This document shows positions 10,807 to 20,716 of a stretch of DNA of 64,000 nucleotides, in pieces. The position numbers and the translations under genes are program-made. Origin of the DNA: Prorocentrum cordatum (taxonomy: Eukaryota > Sar > Dinophyceae > Prorocentrales > Prorocentraceae); NCBI GenBank assembly GCA_963575745.1, contig CAUYUJ010018468.1, positions 85,001 to 149,000 on the forward strand. The letters run 5' to 3'. How positions within the stretch are numbered: the stretch's first letter is position 1; every line of letters begins with the position of its first letter. Below the pieces are notes generated by a model. That model worked only from the letters and a program-made list of their open reading frames with translations. It had not been told where the DNA came from and did no database searches.

Positions 10807-11445
10807 CCCGCCCCCCACCCCCCCCCTCCACCCCTCTCTCCGCGCTCCCTCCACCCTCCCCGGTCCCCCCCCCTTCCACCCCCCCCATCCCCCCCCCCTC
10901 CACCACCCCACCCACCCCCCTTGGGAGCCTCCCAGAGGGCCCCCAAGGCTCCCAAGAGTGGCCCAACAGGACCCCAAGAGGCACCCAGGAAGCCCCAAGA
11001 GGCCTCCAAGAGGCTCCCAAGCGGCCCCCCAAAGGCCCCAAGAGGCTCCCCCGAGGCACCGAAGACGCTCCAAGAGGTCCCCGGGACCGCCAAGAGGCCC
11101 TCAAGACGCTCCAGAAGGCCTCCAAAAAAGCTCCCAAGAGACATCCCAAGAGACTCCGAAGGGCATCCAAGCGGCCTCTTGCCGTTCTACTCGCCCTCCT
11201 CGTCCTCATCCACCTCTTCTTACTTCTTCTCCCTCCTCCTTCTTCCTCCCTATTCCTCCTCCTCCTCCTCCTCCGTGTCCTCCTCTGTCCCCTCCGATTC
11301 ATCCTTCATCTTCCCCCTGTTTGGGTACGATGGCTTCCCGAGCCCTTTGTTCTTCTGTATGCCCCCTCCCCCCACTTCTCTGACCAGGGCAACTCGTCTG
11401 GGCATCATTGTTGGACGGGCTGATAGGGATACGCGAAGTGTCCAG
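10807..11445 (+). mobile_element. TIR-A family element, copy within minisatellite (5' end lost)
   Basis: The right end (GGACGGGCTGATAGGGAT then ACGCGAAGTGTCCAG) matches the right ends of the copies at 4669-5555 and 28789-29830, and it is followed at once by AAT (11446-11448), the same trinucleotide as at those insertions. The interior CCAAGAGGC repeats and TCC-rich tract also match. The CCCACCAGCCC left end is not present; the element begins abruptly with a C-rich run inside the 11-bp satellite, so it is truncated or diverged. No coding sequence is supported. Confidence 0.65.
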
Positions 11446-12234
11446 AATATGGCACAGGCATGACCATAGTATGGCACCAACGAGCCAATATCATAGCAAT
11501 AGCATGGCAAAAGCATAGCAAGGACACAGGAAAAAAGGCAAAACCGAAAAAAAAAAACACCAGAGGCCAGCCTAGGCATGGCAACTGCATGGCAACAGCA
11601 TGCAGCATCACGGCAATAGCATGGCAACTGCATGGCAATAGCATGGAAACAGCATGGCAACAGCATGGCACTAGCATGGCAATTGCATGACAACTGTATG
11701 GCAATAGCATGGAAACAGCTTGGCAATGGCATGGCACTAGCATGGCAATAGCATGGCAATCGCATGACAACTGCATGACAAAACCATGGCAACTGCATAC
11801 CAATAGCATGGCAACTGCGTGGCAGCTGCATGGCAATAGCATGGCAATAACATGGCATCTGCATGGAAATTGCATGGCAATTGTATGGCAATTGCGTGGA
11901 CACTGCATGGCAACAGCATGGCAATGACATGGCACATGCATGGCAACAGCATGGCAACTTAGCACTACCATGGCAAGTGCATAGCAATTGCATGGCAACT
12001 GCATGGCAACAGCATGGCAATGGCATGGCAACTGCGTGGCAATCGCCTGGCAATAACATGGCAACAACATGGCGTTAGCATGGCACCTGCATGGCAGTTG
12101 CATGACAACCACAGGACAACCGAATGGCAACTGCACGGCAATTGCATGGCAACTGCATGGCAACAGCATGGCAATGGCATGGCAATTGCATGGCAACTGC
12201 ATGGCAAACGCATGGCAACAGCATGGCAACAGCA
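11446..12234. repeat. 11-bp minisatellite block 3
   Basis: The same unit as blocks 1 and 2, interrupted at about 11520-11575 by an A-rich stretch (ten A around 11545) that recurs at 13110-13150 in the duplicated copy. Confidence 0.93.
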
Positions 12235-13035
12235 TGCCCCCCCCCCCCCCTCCACCCCTCTCTCCGCGCTCCCTCCACCCTCCCCGGTCCCCCCCCCCCT
12301 CCACCCCCCCCATCCCCCCGCCCCTCCACCACCCCACCGACCCCCTCGGGAGCCTCCCAGAGGGCCCCACAAGCTCCCAAGAGTGCCCCAACAGGGCTCC
12401 AAAAGGCGCCCGGGAAGCCCCATGAGGCCCCCAAGAGGCTGCCAAGCGGCCCCCTCAAAAGCCCCAAGAGGCTCCCCCGAGGCACCGAAGACGTTCCAAG
12501 AGGCCCCCGGGACCGCCAGGAGGGCCCCAAGACGCTCCAAAAGGCCTCCAAAAAGCCCCCAAGAGACATCCCAAGAGACTCCGAGAAAGCCAAGCGGCCT
12601 CTTGCCATTCTGCTCGCCCTCTTCGTTCTTATCCGTCCTCTTACTTCTTCTCCCTCTTCCCTCTTCCTTTTTCCTCCCCCCTCCTCCTCCTCCTCCTCCT
12701 CCTCCGTGCCCTCCTCCACCTCCTCCGATTCATCCTCCATCTTCCCCCTGTTGGGGTATGAAGGCTTCCAGAGTCCTTCGTTTTTCAGTATGGCCCTCCC
12801 CCCACTTCTCTGATCAGGGCAACTCGTCTGGGCATCGTTGCAGGCGGGCACCCGCGCAGCGTCAAACGGTCGGACAGCGCAGAGCCAAGGCGAACAGTGC
12901 AACTGTCGCCAGCGGGGCGCAGGAAAAGGGGTACGATGGTGGCGAGAACTACCTAGCGGAGCACGGCGGCAACGCGGCAGAAGCGAGGGCGAACGAAAGA
13001 AACAGGGGAAGACGGCGCAAGCAAAGTATCAATAA
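12235..13035 (+). mobile_element. TIR-A family element, second duplicated copy with altered 3' part
   Basis: It is co-linear with 10807-11445 through the C-rich start, the CCAAGAGGC repeats and GCAACTCGTCTGGGCATC. It then departs: about 180 bases of unrelated sequence (12840-13020) stand where the inverted end should be. The junction to the minisatellite flank again falls at AATATGGC. The copy probably arose with the segmental duplication and was altered later. Confidence 0.6.
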
Positions 13036-13216
13036 TATGGCTCAGGCATGGCCATGGTATGGCACCAGCGTGCCAATATCATAGCAGTCACATGGCACTG
13101 GCATAGCAAGGACACAGAAAAAGGCAAAACCGGAAAGCCACACCAGAAGCCAGCCTAGAGGAGGGCACACACATGCACTGGTCCTGGCCTGGCCCAGATA
13201 TCGGTGAGGTGGGCAT

Positions 13217-14815
13217 TTAGATGACGCCTCCGATCCTCTGAGTGGGGTCGACCACCAGCATCCCGGTGAGCATCGCGCTGCAGGTGGGCAGCAGTGAGCG
13301 GAGCTCTGGGCGGCAACTCTTCTCCAGCATGTTGGCAACCGCGGCAGGCATCTGGAAGAAGGTCTGGATGCACTCGGTGCACGTTGTGTTTTCGCCCTCT
13401 GGCCGCACCTCTGGTTCTGCGTCCTCGATCGCGAGCTCCACCACACGCACCCCGCAGAATACCTCCGCGAGCACGACGCCCAGGCTCCAGATGTCCGCTG
13501 GGCAGGGGTCGTAGGCGGGACCATCTCGGAGCACCTCTGGGGCGGCGAAGGGCACGGTGCCGCAGGGGCTCTGGTACATCTTGCTGTCGTCCTGGATGAT
13601 GACGGAGAGGTCGAAGTCGGCCAGCTTGATGGTGATGGTCTCGGGCGTCTCATTCACGATGATATTTTCTGGCTTGATGTCGCGGTGGCAGACCTGCACC
13701 ACTGCGTGCAGGTGCCACACTGCCTCGACGCACTGCGAGGCGATCTTCACGACCCTGTCGATGCTCAGTGGTCGCTGCTTCTCCGGCTGAAGTGCTTGGC
13801 GGTGGTGCAGGCGGCGGTACAAGTTCTCTGGGCCCCCGTACTCCAGTCGAAAGATGATGTGCGTCGGCGAGTGGTATGTCTGGTGAAGGCGAATAATGTT
13901 CGGATGACGCGCCTTCTCGTCGCTCAGCATCTGCATCACGCGGATCATGCGGTTGAGGTACATCAAGTCTCTGATTTCCGTGATGGCCTCAGTGGACACC
14001 ACCTTGACAACCTGGACCCTGTTGCCCACCCCGGGCCTCTCCGTCAGCTTGTAGACAGACCCAAACATCCCCTGTCCGAGCTTGTTCCCGATGATGTAGC
14101 CGGGAAGCTCCTGCGGCTCTCCGGGCTCAAGGTTGTGGTCGACCGGCGGGATCTCGGGCGCCAGGCGGGCCCTCACGTAGTCCCACAGGGCCGCGTGCGC
14201 GCAATGCTGCAAATACTCCGCGTACTGCGTCCGCGAGCGGGTCTCCGCGACCATTTCGGTCAGGTTCCGCGAGAGGCTCGCCGACTTGCGGATCATCGAG
14301 CGCACGGCCATGGAGAGTCGCAGCCCCGCTGGCTCGCCGCACACGATGCCGTCCAGGCCCTTGCGCAAGAGATCACCCACCAGCTCTGGCCTCACTAAGT
14401 CCGAGTTGTCCTGGCGTTGGGAGCCAGGCGCAGCGGAGTGGGGCACCCAGAACATCGGCGGGGCGTCCTGGCTGCCCGTATCTATGTTCGTGATGATGTC
14501 GCAGAGCCTCTTGACCTCGTTGCAACTGTTCTGGTTGCAGAACACAAGGATGGTGTGCAGATTGGCCGAGTCCTCCCCGCTGAGCAGGGGTGTACCTTCG
14601 CGTATGTCCGAGTCCCTGGAGATCACGTGCCACACGTCCTGGAAGGCCTCCGGAGGCACCAGGTTACTGGTGCAGAAAATGCGGAGTCCTCCCTCGAAGT
14701 CGTCCTCTGCGAGGCGGGGCTTTATCCACAGCCATCGCCTGAGGTGGCGATCTTCGGGGACCTCGGCAGGTGGTGGATATGGATAATGGCCAGCCCAGGT
14801 CCCGAATATATCCAT
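13217..14815 (-). CDS. Ser/Thr protein kinase with dinoflagellate-type N-terminal domain (532 aa)
   Basis: It transfers phosphate from ATP to protein substrates that I cannot name. Numbering is from the first in-frame ATG at 14815. The kinase domain spans about 240-530: glycine loop LGQGMFGSVYK (247-256), ATP-binding Lys in VVKVV (271), HRDIKPEN with catalytic Asp at 379, metal site ADFDLS (400-402, DFD not DFG), APE at 425-427, DIWSLGVVLAEV, and DPTQRI near the end. Residues 1-240 have ILVFCNQ, FWVPHSAAPGS and GLDGIVCGEP, a region I associate with a large dinoflagellate kinase family; its receiver-like appearance is inference. The frame is open 60 codons upstream to a stop, so an upstream exon or longer start is possible. 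No intron interrupts it. The stop is TAA. Confidence 0.88.
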   Translation of the reverse strand: MDIFGTWAGHYPYPPPAEVPEDRHLRRWLWIKPRLAEDDFEGGLRIFCTSNLVPPEAFQDVWHVISRDSDIREGTPLLSGEDSANLHTILVFCNQNSCNEVKRLCDIITNIDTGSQDAPPMFWVPHSAAPGSQRQDNSDLVRPELVGDLLRKGLDGIVCGEPAGLRLSMAVRSMIRKSASLSRNLTEMVAETRSRTQYAEYLQHCAHAALWDYVRARLAPEIPPVDHNLEPGEPQELPGYIIGNKLGQGMFGSVYKLTERPGVGNRVQVVKVVSTEAITEIRDLMYLNRMIRVMQMLSDEKARHPNIIRLHQTYHSPTHIIFRLEYGGPENLYRRLHHRQALQPEKQRPLSIDRVVKIASQCVEAVWHLHAVVQVCHRDIKPENIIVNETPETITIKLADFDLSVIIQDDSKMYQSPCGTVPFAAPEVLRDGPAYDPCPADIWSLGVVLAEVFCGVRVVELAIEDAEPEVRPEGENTTCTECIQTFFQMPAAVANMLEKSCRPELRSLLPTCSAMLTGMLVVDPTQRIGGVI

Positions 14816-15164
14816 GCCGACCGCCGCCCGAGGTTCCCAAAGGTCGCCCCCCCAGGCGGTCAGGATGGACGAATCCCCGGCCCGGCGGGCGCAGGCGCGC
14901 CACAGTGGCGGCCGCACAGCCCTCTCGAGAAAGGAGAAAAGGGCAACTCGATACTCGACCTGGGAGAGTGGGGTCGTGCTTGAATTTCTACCCAATTAGG
15001 CTTGCCTCAGGGGTTCTTACCTGGTTAAAGGTTGGTGCTTCGGGGGGTTACTTTGCCCAGTGCTCGGAGGTTCCCAGGGTTCCCCAGGTGCCTCATGCCA
15101 AGCAATGCCAAGCAATGCCGAGAACTGCGTCCATGCAATAGGAAGCTTTCAACTAATTGGGGTC
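14816..15164 (-). other. kinase 5' region, possible coding extension then unique DNA
   Basis: From 14816 to 14995 the kinase frame stays open (residues such as EYRVALFSFLERAVRPPLW) without an ATG; an in-frame TAA lies just beyond. The stretch looks protein-like, so it could be a spliced exon or the remains of a longer start. From 14996 to 15164 I see no gene. Confidence 0.4.
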
Positions 15165-15425
15165 GCGCTGGTTTCATTTATCAGCTTCACGCAAGGATGG
15201 CTGATGTTTTTTTTCAAAATGTGGCTTTCGCCTCAGCGCCGCGCTCGTCTTAAAAGCTTGCAGCAGTTTCACGGATGCAGGGCGGGTGGCTTTCAAAATG
15301 TGGTTATCGCCTCAGCGCCACGCACATTCGTCTTTAACGTTTGCAGCAGTTTCACGGATGGAGGGCGGTTCCTTTTCAGAATGTGGCTCCCGACGTGGCG
15401 GTACGCACATTCGTCTATAAAATTG
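15165..15425. repeat. dispersed ~84-bp repeat, cluster 2 (about 3 units)
   Basis: Units contain TTTCAAAATGTGGCT, CGCCTCAGCGCC(G/A)CGC, ACATTCGTCT and GCAGCAGTTTCACGGATG, spaced about 84-86 bp. They match the cluster at 10210-10460. Confidence 0.75.
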
Positions 15426-15760
15426 TCCAGGGGTTTCAAGGGTTCGCATGGTCGAAGTCCCTGGAACGGTGTTCTGGCCCGATTTAGGACTGTCATGGAT
15501 TGTCGGGACCTAACAGTCACGCTGATTTGCAGTGTTGAAATCGCAGGAGCGGCGTTCTAGCAGGATGTCGGATTGTCAAGACCCACCAGTCATGTTGATC
15601 CGCGGCGCTGGAATCCCAAGAACGGTGTTGGCACGATGGAGGATTCTCAGACTGTTGTCTTCTGACGGGCCACTTCCCGCAATGAGCATAATTTCCCTTC
15701 AGGGACCTATGAAGATGGAACGTGGAGGATCTTGAAGGGAGGGCGCATTGCAACATCATT
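15426..15760. repeat. ~76-bp tandem repeat (about 2.5 units) and flank
   Basis: GGATTGTC(G/A)(G/A)GACC...CAGTCA(C/T)G(C/T)TGAT and the following GGAATC..AGAACGGTGTT-like part recur near 15494 and 15570, with a partial unit near 15457. No gene is seen here. Confidence 0.6.
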
Positions 15761-16167
15761 GATACGTCTTGGATTTGCACTGGTCCTCCTCCTCCTCCTC
15801 CCTCTCCGTCATCCTCGTTCAGGTCGCGCAGGCGGCTGTGAAGCCACGCCTGTGCTAAGTCCTCTGGCGAAGACGCGGCACCAGACTCGCCGTTCTCGCG
15901 TTCCGCCTGCTGCGACGACACGCGCCTCGGCGGTCCGATCGTCATGCTCTACGACAGGTGCGGTCCTGGTCGTCAAGGGGGCAACGACGACGCCGGACAC
16001 GTCGGGGACGACAACGACGACGATGGCGACGGCGACGGCGGCGACGGCGGCGACGGCGATGGCGACGACGACGACAACGACGGCGACGACGACGGCGGCG
16101 GCGGCGACAGCGACGGCGACTAAGACGACGACGACGACGACGACGACGACAACGGGAATGGCGACGT

Positions 16168-16198
<31 letters not shown>

Positions 16199-16210
16199 AA
16201 CTGTGACGGT

Positions 16211-16242
<32 letters not shown>

Positions 16243-16445
16243 CTGACGGCGACGACGACGGCGACGACGGCGACGGCGACAACGACGACGACGACGGCGA
16301 CTTCTACGATGACGACGGCGACGGCGACGGCGACGGCGATGCCGACGGCGGCGGCGGCGGCGGCGGCTACGACGACGACGACGACGACGACGAATTCTAC
16401 GATGACGACGACGACGACGACGGCAACAGCGACGACGACCACGAC
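15761..16445. repeat. GAC/GGC trinucleotide microsatellite, mainly 15985-16445
   Basis: A long interrupted (GAC)n/(GGC)n array. It produces open frames in several phases (Thr-, Asp-, Val- or Arg-rich) on both strands, none convincing. Confidence 0.88.
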
Positions 16446-17085
16446 TGGGTGGAGGCTCTGCCGTCCTGGAACTTCGGGCAAGCCACTTGGCGTTCCGAGC
16501 GGGAGGCTGCCAGGACCTCGCTGTTCTTGAACCAAATGGGCGCGGTGGGAGGGGGGGATGCGGCAATATGCGTTTGAGGCGGTCTTCAGCGCTCCCGGTG
16601 GCTCTACCGGGGCATCATGGATTGCTGCGAGAGATTTGGCTGGGGGAGGTGGAGCGAAGGAGAAACGAACACTGCCATGCAAGGCCAGCTGCGACCTGGT
16701 GGACGCGCGGGCCTTTTCCAATGGCCTGGTTAGGGCTCGGCTTGGATCCACTTTCGCATTCGAGGTCATTGTAGTTTGCCTGGTTTGAGGCCTGGCTTGG
16801 CCACGTGGCGAACTTCCGCAACCCTGAACCCAGAAACGTTTTCATCTCTTGGGGGCACATGTTTCACTTCCGCAACCTTCCGCCGCCCTTCCGAAGGCAA
16901 GGCCCTTTTTGACAAGACCCCAGCCTGGGCCTGCTTCTGCCTGGGATTCCCTCACCATTTGCCTGGCCTGGTGGATGGCTTGGCTAGGTCCGGAGCGAGT
17001 TTCGCCTGGCAAGCCTTCACACGCTGCACGGATCGGCGCCTGGCTCGGCCTGGTGCGGGGTGGGTCTCGACCAGAAGCTCCTCAC
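16446..17085. other. no gene recognised
   Basis: Unique GC-rich sequence between microsatellites. Frames are open on both strands but show no recognisable domain. Confidence 0.4.
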
Positions 17086-17575
17086 GATCTGCCTCCTCCT
17101 CCTCCTCCTCCGCCTCCTCCGCCTCCTGCTCCTCCTCCTCCTGCTCCTCCTCCTCCTCCTCCTCCTCATCCTCCTCCTCAACCTCCTCCGCCTCCTCCTC
17201 CTCCTTCTCCTCCTCCTCCTTCTCCTCCTTCTCCTCCTCCTTCTGCTCCTCCTGCCTATCCTCCTGGTGGACTTCGCCTGGGATGCCCCGACACCTCACG
17301 TGGTTTGTGGCCAGACGTGGCCTCGGACTCGGCCTTGGCCCGAGGCGGATCGCGGCCTCTCGGCGCCCCCGCAGGATGTGCTCCGCCGGCGCGTGCGCTC
17401 CGCCGGCGAGCGGCGTGGGACTCTGCCACAGCAGTGGCAGAGTCTCCTCCTCCTCCTCCTCATCATCATCATCCTCCTCCTCTTCCTCCTCCTCCTCCTC
17501 CTCCTGCTCATCCTCCTCCTCCTCCTCCTCCTCCCCATTCTCCTCTTCCTCTTCCCCTCTCCACGCCTGGTTTCG
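17086..17575. repeat. two TCC microsatellite tracts (17090-17260, 17438-17560)
   Basis: Interrupted (TCC)n tracts separated by about 180 bp of GC-rich sequence. On the minus strand they read as Glu-rich, on plus as Ser-, Pro- or Leu-rich, depending on phase. Confidence 0.88.
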
Positions 17576-18580
17576 GCAGTGCTTCGGGCTCGACCACCAG
17601 AAGCCTTCCAAGAAAAACCGAACCCTGAGACCCCAGGACGTCCATTGATTCTTGGCGTGGGAGCGGCACTCTTCTCACAACAGAGCCATCGAATCCCAAG
17701 AGGCCCAGGGCACCCTGGAGGGAAGCAGGGCGTTTCTTGGCATGGGTTCCCACTGTAGCGGGGCCTCGAGATGGAATGGAAGAGGGGGATGAAGTCAGGA
17801 TTGGGTTGGGGAGGGCCAGGCGCACATTGAAGTGGATGAAGAACACGTCGCAGAATACAGCAGTCGCAAGTGGAGGTGGGTGAAGAGCACGTAGCAGAAT
17901 ACAGCACTCGCAAATCTGCCTGCGCGTGAGCCACCGCATCGGTCCCCAGATCAGTCCCAGCATCCATGCTGGTCAGTTTCTCGAGCTGCACGCCACCCGA
18001 ATCGACGAGAGCCTGCAGAAACGCCCAACCAGATCGTCCGACCCTCCAGGGCACCGAAGGGTGAGTGTCCGATCCAGGCAAGCCACCCCTGGCATCCAGG
18101 GGCTTTGGGAGTTCTGACTCGACCCTCTGCCCAGGGCCAGCTTCTGATCCTGAGTCGTCTCTTCACAGCCCCTGGAGCCCAGAAGCGGGCTCCACAGGCC
18201 GAACATGGCGAGAAACTTGGGCGTTGTCCTTTTCCTTGTGTCAGGGCGTTGGGGCACTGGGGCGGGAGCCGCTCGGATAGGGCGACGAGATCTATACATA
18301 TCCACCGCCGCTGGCCAGACCAGTCGTGGGCCCATGAGCAGTGAGTAAGCCAGGGGGGGTATACACCCCTCCTGGGCCAAGGATGGGACTGGCCAGCGGC
18401 CCATGTTTTGCCAGAAAGGTTGCCATCTCTGGCGGGCGCATCATTTACTTCAGCTGCCTTTCGCCGGCCCTCCGCCCGCTTCAGCCAGCGGAACTGCCCC
18501 CGTTCTACGTGCGCCGGCTCCCGCCGAGAAAGAGATACCAACTCCTTGTATCCTCTATTAAGGCGAGGCCTTCCTGAAAC
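17576..18580. other. about 1 kb without a recognisable gene
   Basis: Mixed unique sequence. Open frames of up to 260 codons exist but run into the neighbouring microsatellites, and I recognise no motif. Confidence 0.4.
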
Positions 18581-19170
18581 ACCCCGTCGTCGCCGTCGTC
18601 GGCGTTGTCGTCGTCGTCAACATCATCCACATCATCATCGTCATCATCGTCATCATCATCATCGTCGTCATCGTCGCCGTCGTCGTCGTCGGCAGCATCT
18701 TCGTCGTCGTCGTCGACGTCGTCGTCATTATCATCATCGTCGTCATCGTCGTCGTCGGCGTCATCGCCGTCGTCGTCGTCGTTGTCTCTGTCGTCGTCAT
18801 CTTCGTCGTCGTCGTCGTCAACATGATCATCATCGACATAGTCGTCGTCGTTGCCGTCGTCGTCATCATCACCAGCATCATCATCACCATCATCATCACC
18901 ATCATCATCGTGATCGTCATCACCATCGTCGTCATCGTCTTCATCGTCGTCGCCGTCCTCTTCATCGTCATCATCATTCTCATCCTCATGATCATGATCC
19001 TGAGAATGATGATGATCGTCATCATCGCAGTCATCGTAGTCACCGTCGTCGTCGACAACATCTTCGTCGTCGTCGTCGCTGTCGTCGCCGTCGTGGCCGT
19101 CGTCGTCGTGGTCAACATCGTCATCGTCGTCATCATCAGAATCACCATCACCATCACCATCACCACCGCC

Positions 19171-19217
<47 letters not shown>

Positions 19218-19693
19218 GTTCATAAACATCATCGTCGTCGCCGTCAGCGTCATCACGGGGTCGTTGTCGTTACCATCATCATCATCGTCGGCATCGTCGT
19301 CGTCGTCATCATCGCAGTCGCTGTAGTCGTCATCGTCGTCGTCGTTGACGTGATCGTCATCGTCAGCATCATCATCACCATCATCGTATTCATCATCGTC
19401 ATCGTCATCGCCATGCTCGTCGTCGCCTTCGTCCTCATCACCATCATCATCATAATCGTCGTCGTCGCCATCATGATCCTCGTCGTCGTAGTCATCGTTG
19501 TGCAATGACCATCACCATCACCATCACGATCACCAGCGCCAGCATCAGCACGCTCACCATCACCATCACCATCATGATCACCATCACGATCACCATCACC
19601 GTCGTCATCGTGGAAGTCGTCGTCATCGTCGTCTGTGCTGCAGTCATCATCATCATCATCATCAGCATCATCATGATCAGCATCGTCTTGATT

Positions 19694-19750
<57 letters not shown>

Positions 19751-20530
19751 GTCATCATCATCATCATCATCATTACCATCATCGTCCTCGTCGTCGTCGT
19801 TTTCGTCATCGTTGTCGTTGTCGTCGTCGTGCCCGTCCTCGTCGTCGTCGTTGCCATCGTCACTGGCATCGGCATCGGCGTCGGCGTCGTCGTCGTCGCC
19901 ATCCTCATCCCCATCGCCGTCATCGCAGTCCTCGTCGTCGTCGTCGACGTCGTCGCCGTCGTTCTCACCGATGTCGCCGTCATCAACAGCATCACCCTCG
20001 TTACCACAATCATCAAATTCATCATCATCAACATCATCATCAGCATTATCACCAACACCATCACCATCGCCGTCGTCATCGTAATCGTCGTCGTCGTCGT
20101 AGTCGTCGCTACCGTCGCCGTCGTCGTCGCCAATATCACCATCGTCGCCGGAGTCATCCTAGGCGTCGTCGTCGTCGCCGCCATCATGCTCATCATCATC
20201 GTCATCATCATGATCGTCATCCTCATCGTAGTCATCCTCGTCGTGGTCCTTGTCGTCGTCGTCGCCAACGTTGTCGTCGTCGTCGCCGCCGTGGTCATCA
20301 TCGTCGTCGTCGTTGTCGTCGTTTTCTTCGTCAGCCGTCGTCGTGCTTGTCGCCGTCGTCAACGTCATCATCTTCGACATCGTAACCGTCGTCGTCGTCA
20401 TTGAAGCCACCTTCGCCATCGAACTCGTAGATGTAGTCGCCATCGTTGTCGCCGTTGTCGCCGTCGTCGTCGTCATCGTTGTCGTCGCCGTCGTTGTCGT
20501 CGTCGTAGTTCTTCCCGTCGTCGTCACCAT
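18581..20530. repeat. TCG/TCA/CAC trinucleotide array, about 1.95 kb
   Basis: Nearly continuous mixed trinucleotides (TCG, TCA, ACC) with pure (ATC)n cores such as 19692-19750. Phase is kept over long distances, so six frames are largely open with His/Arg, Ile/Val, Ser, Asp, Met/Thr and Asp/Glu compositions. Confidence 0.93.
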
Positions 20531-20583
20531 CTTCACCACCAACGTCGTCCTCTTCCGATTCCTCTTCCTGTTCCTCCTCTCCG

Positions 20584-20614
<31 letters not shown>

Positions 20615-20634
20615 CTCCACGTCGCCTTCTCTCC
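20531..20634. repeat. TCC-rich tract
   Basis: CTCCTCCTC-type sequence that continues the trinucleotide region up to a small inverted repeat. Confidence 0.7.
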
Positions 20635-20716
20635 CGATGTGTCCACATATCTGGCACGTGTTGAGCACTTGCCAGATACTGGGCGCAGCGAGCGAGCGAT
20701 CACTGTGGACACATCG
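20635..20716. repeat. nested inverted repeat / hairpin, 82 bp
   Basis: CGATGTGTCCACA (20635-20647) is perfectly inverted at 20704-20716. Immediately inside, TATCTGGCA (20648-20656) is inverted at 20670-20678. The inner hairpin has a 13-base loop and the right arm carries 25 extra bases. It could be a tiny inverted-repeat element or a structured RNA. Confidence 0.7.

Larger units (their letters stand above)
10650..13160. repeat. segmental duplication, copy 1 (10650-11580) and copy 2 (12030-13160)
   Basis: Matching landmarks in order are a minisatellite phrase (GGCAATCGCC(C/T)GGCAATAAC), a C-rich element body with CCAAGAGGC repeats, CAGGGCAACTCGTCTGGGCATC, then AATATGGC(A/T)CAGGCATG and GCATAGCAAGGACACAG. 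The offset grows from about 1380 to about 1580 bp. Copy 2 carries roughly 180 extra bases at about 12840-13020 that replace the usual element end. Confidence 0.8.

Noticed and set aside
13217-14995. Kinase start at 14995
   Set aside because: The codon there is TTG, right after an in-frame stop; the first ATG is at 14815. A spliced upstream exon remains possible.
18408-20404. Frames rich in His/Arg, Ile/Val, Asp or Met/Thr
   Set aside because: All derive from TCG/TCA trinucleotide repeats that keep phase; no domain is present.
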